Source of the DNA: Sergeia podlipaevii
Lineage: Eukaryota; Euglenozoa; Kinetoplastea; Trypanosomatida; Trypanosomatidae
Assembly (NCBI GenBank): GCA_030849805.1
Contig: JASANZ010001870.1
Coordinates: forward strand, 1 to 20,803
Reading direction: 5' to 3'
DNA: 20,803 nt
Below the pieces are notes generated by a model. The model was not told the origin of the DNA. It was given only the letters and a program-made list of their open reading frames with translations, and did not search any database. This document shows, one piece after another, positions 16,932-20,803 of the stretch; position 1 is the stretch's first letter; the number at the start of each line of letters is the position of its first letter. The translations under genes and the position numbers were made by a program.

Positions 16932-19900
16932 ATGCCAATTCGTTACAACATCTCCCTGGCAGCCTGTAACAACGCCACTGGGCAGGTGCAAGCATGCCCG
17001 ACACTGCTGATTCCGGTGAATTCTGGCATTAGCCAGCAAGCACAACATCAACATCCTCATCAGCATCAAGCACCACCACCACCACAGCACCAGCATCACC
17101 AACAACAACAACAACCACACCTTCACGCGATAAAGATGGATCGTGATGCTGATGCAATTTCGCCGTATCTTCTTGAGAACGGCACTACCCTACTACAGGT
17201 ACCCTTCCGCCATAACCCCTATACCGCGGCCGGAGGTGCACAGGCTGACGGCACGCAGCAACAACAACAACATGAACAGCCCGCACCGCCTCCGCCTCAC
17301 TATCACCCTCAGCAGCAACAGCACCTCTACGCGGCGGCAGCAGCTGGTGGCGCAGGAGCCGCGGCAGCTGGTGGGGCGGGAGCTGCAGCAGCTGGCACGT
17401 ACGACAGCACGCATCAACTTGTATTTTTTACTGGCACTGGAGCACCCGCCACTGCATCCTCAGCCCCTCCACCACCGATGCGAAGACAGGATTCGTCATA
17501 TCAGCAGCATCCGCCGCTGCCACAGTACCAGCAGCAGCAACATCAGCCTCAGCAGCAGCACCTGCCAACTTATCCGCATCCGCCACCACCGCCACCCCAG
17601 CAGCAGCAGCAGCAGCAACAACAACAACAGCATTATATAATGGAGTACAATATGACCAGTCTATCGAATAATGCCAACACGGCAGCACCTGGTGGTGTTG
17701 GTGCTGCATACCACGCAAACACCAACGCACATCGTGATGGTGCGCCTTCCGCTGGTGCAGCAACCACTGCTGCTGGCACTGTGTTTGATCTCACGCCGAG
17801 TGGCGTGGCGGTTCCGAAGTCCGCAGGAGCGGTCAGCATGCCACATCACTACCAGAACCCCTCAACCATGATTAAGCTGTCCCCAGTCTCAACTCCAAAG
17901 AACAACTCTGTGATTATAGATGAAGAGGGCTATCCCTCGGCTCATCACCGCTTCTCCCTTCCTCCTCCACCACCAGCAGCACATCTTCACTCGCAACAGC
18001 AGCAGCAACAACCGCAACCGCAACCGCAACAGCAGCAGCAGCAGATGTTCAACGGGATCAGTGGCTTTCCACAAGGCTCAGTGCTGCTCACCCCAATGAG
18101 CGTCAACACTCCAAACTCCCATGCGCAGCAGCAGCAACAGCAGCCACGTCACCAGCAATTGTTGAGGAATGCAGGTCGGAACCCCTCCCCACAGCCACAT
18201 CCGATGGCGATGCGAGCGACGATGGTTCCTATGATGGCGTCACAATCTTTGCCTCAGGCGATCGTGACCCAGACGTCTGGCATGCCTCACCATCACAGTC
18301 AGCATCAGCAGCACGTGGAGTATTGCGATGTTTTTGAGGCATCCCCGGCGTCTACGACGGTGGCATCCGCAGCACCAGCCTCGATGCATGGGGGTCGTTT
18401 CTTGTTCGCCACCTCTCCGCCCTCATCAACCGCGGGTGGCACAGGCAGTGGTCCGCAGATGGTGACGATGGCAACGACGCACCTAGTTCCTGCTAGTTCC
18501 ACAAGCTCCGCTGGGCCTATTATGCTCGAGCTGGCTTCTCCAAACAGGACCGCGACACACGTTACCGCTACTACAGTGATGAACCCTCCGATGCCAAGCG
18601 AGGAACCGAAGAAACGCCGCAGGAAAAGAAAGGCACGCAAGCAGCATCTGTTTGTTCCGTTGCCCGACCCACTCCCTAGCACTGAGCTAGTCTTCTTGCC
18701 GCCTCCACCGCCTGCACTTTCCCTTCTGGGACCCTGTGCACAAGGCCGCAGGGCATTGATCCAGCAGCAGCAGCAGCAACATTGCAGCAGTGCGGATGAT
18801 TTTCTATGCGAAGTGAGCACTGCCGCACCCATGCATGAGTCGATCTCTGAAGAAAACGAAATGAAGGCGACAGGGCAGTCGAGGAATGCTCTGGGTTTTT
18901 CAAAGGATGACACGAAAACCGCTGAATGTGCTGAAAAGGCCCTGGGGGAAAGGACCTGCGATGTGGTTGGAGATGCGGGAGCCCACTTGACGCTGGTCGA
19001 CGAGACGAGCAACTTGAGCGAAGTCAACGACATCAGCAACAGTGCTACACACGTGTGCTTTGCTCCGCTGCCAGAGTTGCCTGGGCCGAAGAAACGCGCG
19101 GAGGTGGGCTCTAAAAGAGCTGAGGAAGCGGAAGGCGATGACGAGGAGGCGAGTAATAGTAGTAGTGACGAAAACGAAAGTCATGCCGTCACCGAGGACG
19201 TTGACAAAGCTACAGAAACGCACTCCCAGCGAAAGGAGCAGCACGCGCGTCAGTCTTTGTCGACGGTAGTAGGGTATGGGTTGGTGTCCATCAATACCTT
19301 CTTTGCGATGCTCAACCGCTGGTATGAGCGCACGCTGGCGGCGGAGGACGACTATGTCCGCCGGGCCTTGACCACAACTACTGTCACTACTGTCAATGGG
19401 GCTAATACGACTACGACCACCACCACCGTGACCTCGCGCAGCTTGTCAACTGCTCCAGGAGGCACGATTATAATGGATGTGGGCGACATGTACAATGAGG
19501 TCTTAATTCCTTGCCCTCGCAGGGAGCTGTTTATTCTTCCCAGCTTCACTCTGCAAGCACCACCCAGCTCGTACATGGGCTCCACCATGATCACTACTAC
19601 TGTTCGCAGAGCGACCGGCGCGAATGAAGGCGTGGCTGCGTGTTCAACCAACGACGCGAAGAGAGCTGAGGAGGAGATATATGAGTTGGGACGCTCAACC
19701 GTTTCGGAAGGCGACGTGGTGCCTCCTGAAGAGGAGCAAGCTGTGAGGAACTGGGCGGAGGCACTTGCAACGTGGTGGACGGACCACGTCAAGCAGCATA
19801 CGCGAGGTTCACGTTACAAGCGAACGGTTGAACGGCAGCGGCGACTTCAGGCACAGCAGCAGCAGCAACAACAACAGCAGCTTCAGATGCAAGCTATTAC

Positions 19901-19955
19901 ACCGTACATGACTGCCGACGTGGCTCCACATTACTACCACCAACTTTCTCGGTAG
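16932..19955 (+). CDS. Q/P/H-rich low-complexity protein with HNPY motif, 1007 aa, possible post-transcriptional regulator
   Basis: No known enzyme or RNA-binding domain is recognised; there is no CCCH finger or RRM. Seen in order: a short ordered-looking N-terminus (RYNISLAACNNATG, then ACPTLLIPVNSG); His/Gln/Pro-rich sequence; FRHNPY at 92-97; Ala/Gly repeats; a pure polyQ run of 11 after a Pro-rich stretch (encoded about 17580-17631); further polyQ; a basic cluster KKRRRKRKARK at 560-570 that could be a nuclear signal or bind RNA; an acidic Glu/Ser region; poly-Thr; a Glu-rich amphipathic segment with several Trp; and a final polyQ run. HNPY with a preceding aromatic-Arg matches the motif reported for trypanosome proteins that bind MKT1, an mRNA-stabilising complex, so a cytoplasmic mRNA-regulatory role is inferred. 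Codon use stays coding-like throughout and the frame is uninterrupted over 3 kb, supporting a real gene. Confidence 0.75.
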   Translation: MPIRYNISLAACNNATGQVQACPTLLIPVNSGISQQAQHQHPHQHQAPPPPQHQHHQQQQQPHLHAIKMDRDADAISPYLLENGTTLLQVPFRHNPYTAAGGAQADGTQQQQQHEQPAPPPPHYHPQQQQHLYAAAAAGGAGAAAAGGAGAAAAGTYDSTHQLVFFTGTGAPATASSAPPPPMRRQDSSYQQHPPLPQYQQQQHQPQQQHLPTYPHPPPPPPQQQQQQQQQQQHYIMEYNMTSLSNNANTAAPGGVGAAYHANTNAHRDGAPSAGAATTAAGTVFDLTPSGVAVPKSAGAVSMPHHYQNPSTMIKLSPVSTPKNNSVIIDEEGYPSAHHRFSLPPPPPAAHLHSQQQQQQPQPQPQQQQQQMFNGISGFPQGSVLLTPMSVNTPNSHAQQQQQQPRHQQLLRNAGRNPSPQPHPMAMRATMVPMMASQSLPQAIVTQTSGMPHHHSQHQQHVEYCDVFEASPASTTVASAAPASMHGGRFLFATSPPSSTAGGTGSGPQMVTMATTHLVPASSTSSAGPIMLELASPNRTATHVTATTVMNPPMPSEEPKKRRRKRKARKQHLFVPLPDPLPSTELVFLPPPPPALSLLGPCAQGRRALIQQQQQQHCSSADDFLCEVSTAAPMHESISEENEMKATGQSRNALGFSKDDTKTAECAEKALGERTCDVVGDAGAHLTLVDETSNLSEVNDISNSATHVCFAPLPELPGPKKRAEVGSKRAEEAEGDDEEASNSSSDENESHAVTEDVDKATETHSQRKEQHARQSLSTVVGYGLVSINTFFAMLNRWYERTLAAEDDYVRRALTTTTVTTVNGANTTTTTTTVTSRSLSTAPGGTIIMDVGDMYNEVLIPCPRRELFILPSFTLQAPPSSYMGSTMITTTVRRATGANEGVAACSTNDAKRAEEEIYELGRSTVSEGDVVPPEEEQAVRNWAEALATWWTDHVKQHTRGSRYKRTVERQRRLQAQQQQQQQQQLQMQAITPYMTADVAPHYYHQLSR

Positions 19956-20803
19956 AGAGGCACTAGGCACACCCTTTATTCCATTTTTTTTTTTATTTCT
20001 TTCTTTCTTTTCTTGAAAGGGCTCAAAAGGTGAAGAGGGAAAAGCGGGTGATATCTACTACCATAATGTGTTGTTCAAGAAATGCACATATGCGCGGGGA
20101 AAAAAAAAAAGAAAAATGAAAGGAACTAAGTATCTTTTATTATTTTCATTTTATTTTGGAAGCAATTCGTTTTTTTTTTTCATTACTATTATTCTTTTTT
20201 TTTTTTGCTGTATCTCGTTTACACGAACGTGTCGTGGAACTGTGCGGGAAAAGCTCGCTCTCTTTCTCTCTCTTTAGTTTTTTTTTTTCCCCCGTTATGT
20301 TCCTCTACTTTTACTCCGGTGACAGACAATCAGACAACGCTTTTTCTTTCGTACATACAGATAGTGCACCTTTTTTTTGTGTATGTGAGTGAGTGTACCG
20401 TTGTTGTTGTTTTTTTTGTTTTTCTTTTTTTGCTTTCTCACCATCTATTCTTTTTTTTTTTGCGTTTGTACCCCCCCCTTTTTTTAAATTTTTGTGGGTT
20501 ACTCTCTCCTTTTCAATATATATATTTATATATATATAGATTATTGTGCTATGACATAATACGCTGTGTCTACATCTTTCTGCTTTACGTAATGTGCGTC
20601 TGTGTAAGTATGTATATGTTAGGTCTGTACAACAAACAATATGTTTATCTGTGATCTCGAGCGTAGGAATATATATATATATCTTTTTGTACTTGAGATG
20701 TCCCCCCGAAAAAAAAAAGGAATGAGGGTATGGAGATAAAATAGAAGAGAGAAATGACCTCCCCCCCTCCCGTTTCTTGGTTTGCAAAGTTGTATATAGG
20801 TAT
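19956..20803. other. Non-coding region downstream of the Q-rich gene
   Basis: No gene is recognised. A T/C-rich stretch (19980-20015) is followed by a purine-rich block (20016-20130), then T-rich DNA with (TA)n tracts at about 20516-20538 and 20669-20682 and several C-runs. Likely 3' UTR followed by the start of the next splice region; the next gene is outside the window. Confidence 0.7.

Noticed and set aside
18305..19039. 244-residue antisense frame under the Q-rich gene
   Set aside because: Contains poly-Cys from antisense CAG repeats and no domain; the + strand frame is uninterrupted for 3 kb.
1..20803. tRNA, snoRNA, spliced-leader RNA, CRISPR or phage-like elements
   Set aside because: No T-loop-like boxes, C/D or H/ACA arrangement, mini-exon sequence or spaced direct repeats were recognised by eye; a covariance-model search would be needed to exclude small RNAs fully.

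Overview
The window looks like nuclear DNA of a kinetoplastid flagellate of the trypanosomatid type. Six intron-free protein genes all lie on the + strand, as expected for one stretch of a polycistronic transcription unit. Most of them (the carrier gene is the least clear) have a pyrimidine tract and an AG shortly upstream of the ATG, the usual layout of a spliced-leader trans-splicing acceptor. The gene content agrees: a zinc-finger TUTase of the RET1 (U-insertion RNA editing) type is present. The genus cannot be fixed from sequence alone. The gaps are unusually long (0.8 to 2.3 kb) and crowded with T-runs, (TA)n and (GT)n, unlike compact trypanosomatid genomes.

Layout: 1-1210 non-coding; 1211-2242 a divergent SLC25 mitochondrial carrier; 2243-3479 gap; 3480-6005 a CPA2/NHA-type cation/proton antiporter homologue with altered ion-site residues; 6006-8009 gap; 8010-8846 a uridine kinase/PRK-like P-loop kinase; 8847-11134 gap; 11135-14305 RET1-like mitochondrial 3' terminal uridylyltransferase; 14306-15107 gap; 15108-15614 mitochondrial ribosomal protein uL16m; 15615-16931 gap; 16932-19955 a Q/P/H-rich protein of unknown family carrying an HNPY motif; 19956-20803 non-coding. 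Open reading frames continue upstream of several real starts only because CT-rich splice tracts lack stop codons; those extensions are excluded.

Three products (carrier, RET1, uL16m) have a likely mitochondrial role, and the RET1 and uL16m genes are adjacent. They would process and translate kinetoplast mRNAs respectively. This is not an operon in the bacterial sense: in trypanosomatids, neighbours share transcription but are regulated separately at the mRNA level. The last gene may itself belong to that post-transcriptional layer, because its FRHNPY sequence resembles the motif used by trypanosome proteins that bind the MKT1 regulatory complex. No tRNA, rRNA, snoRNA, retroposon, CRISPR array or spliced-leader gene was recognised.
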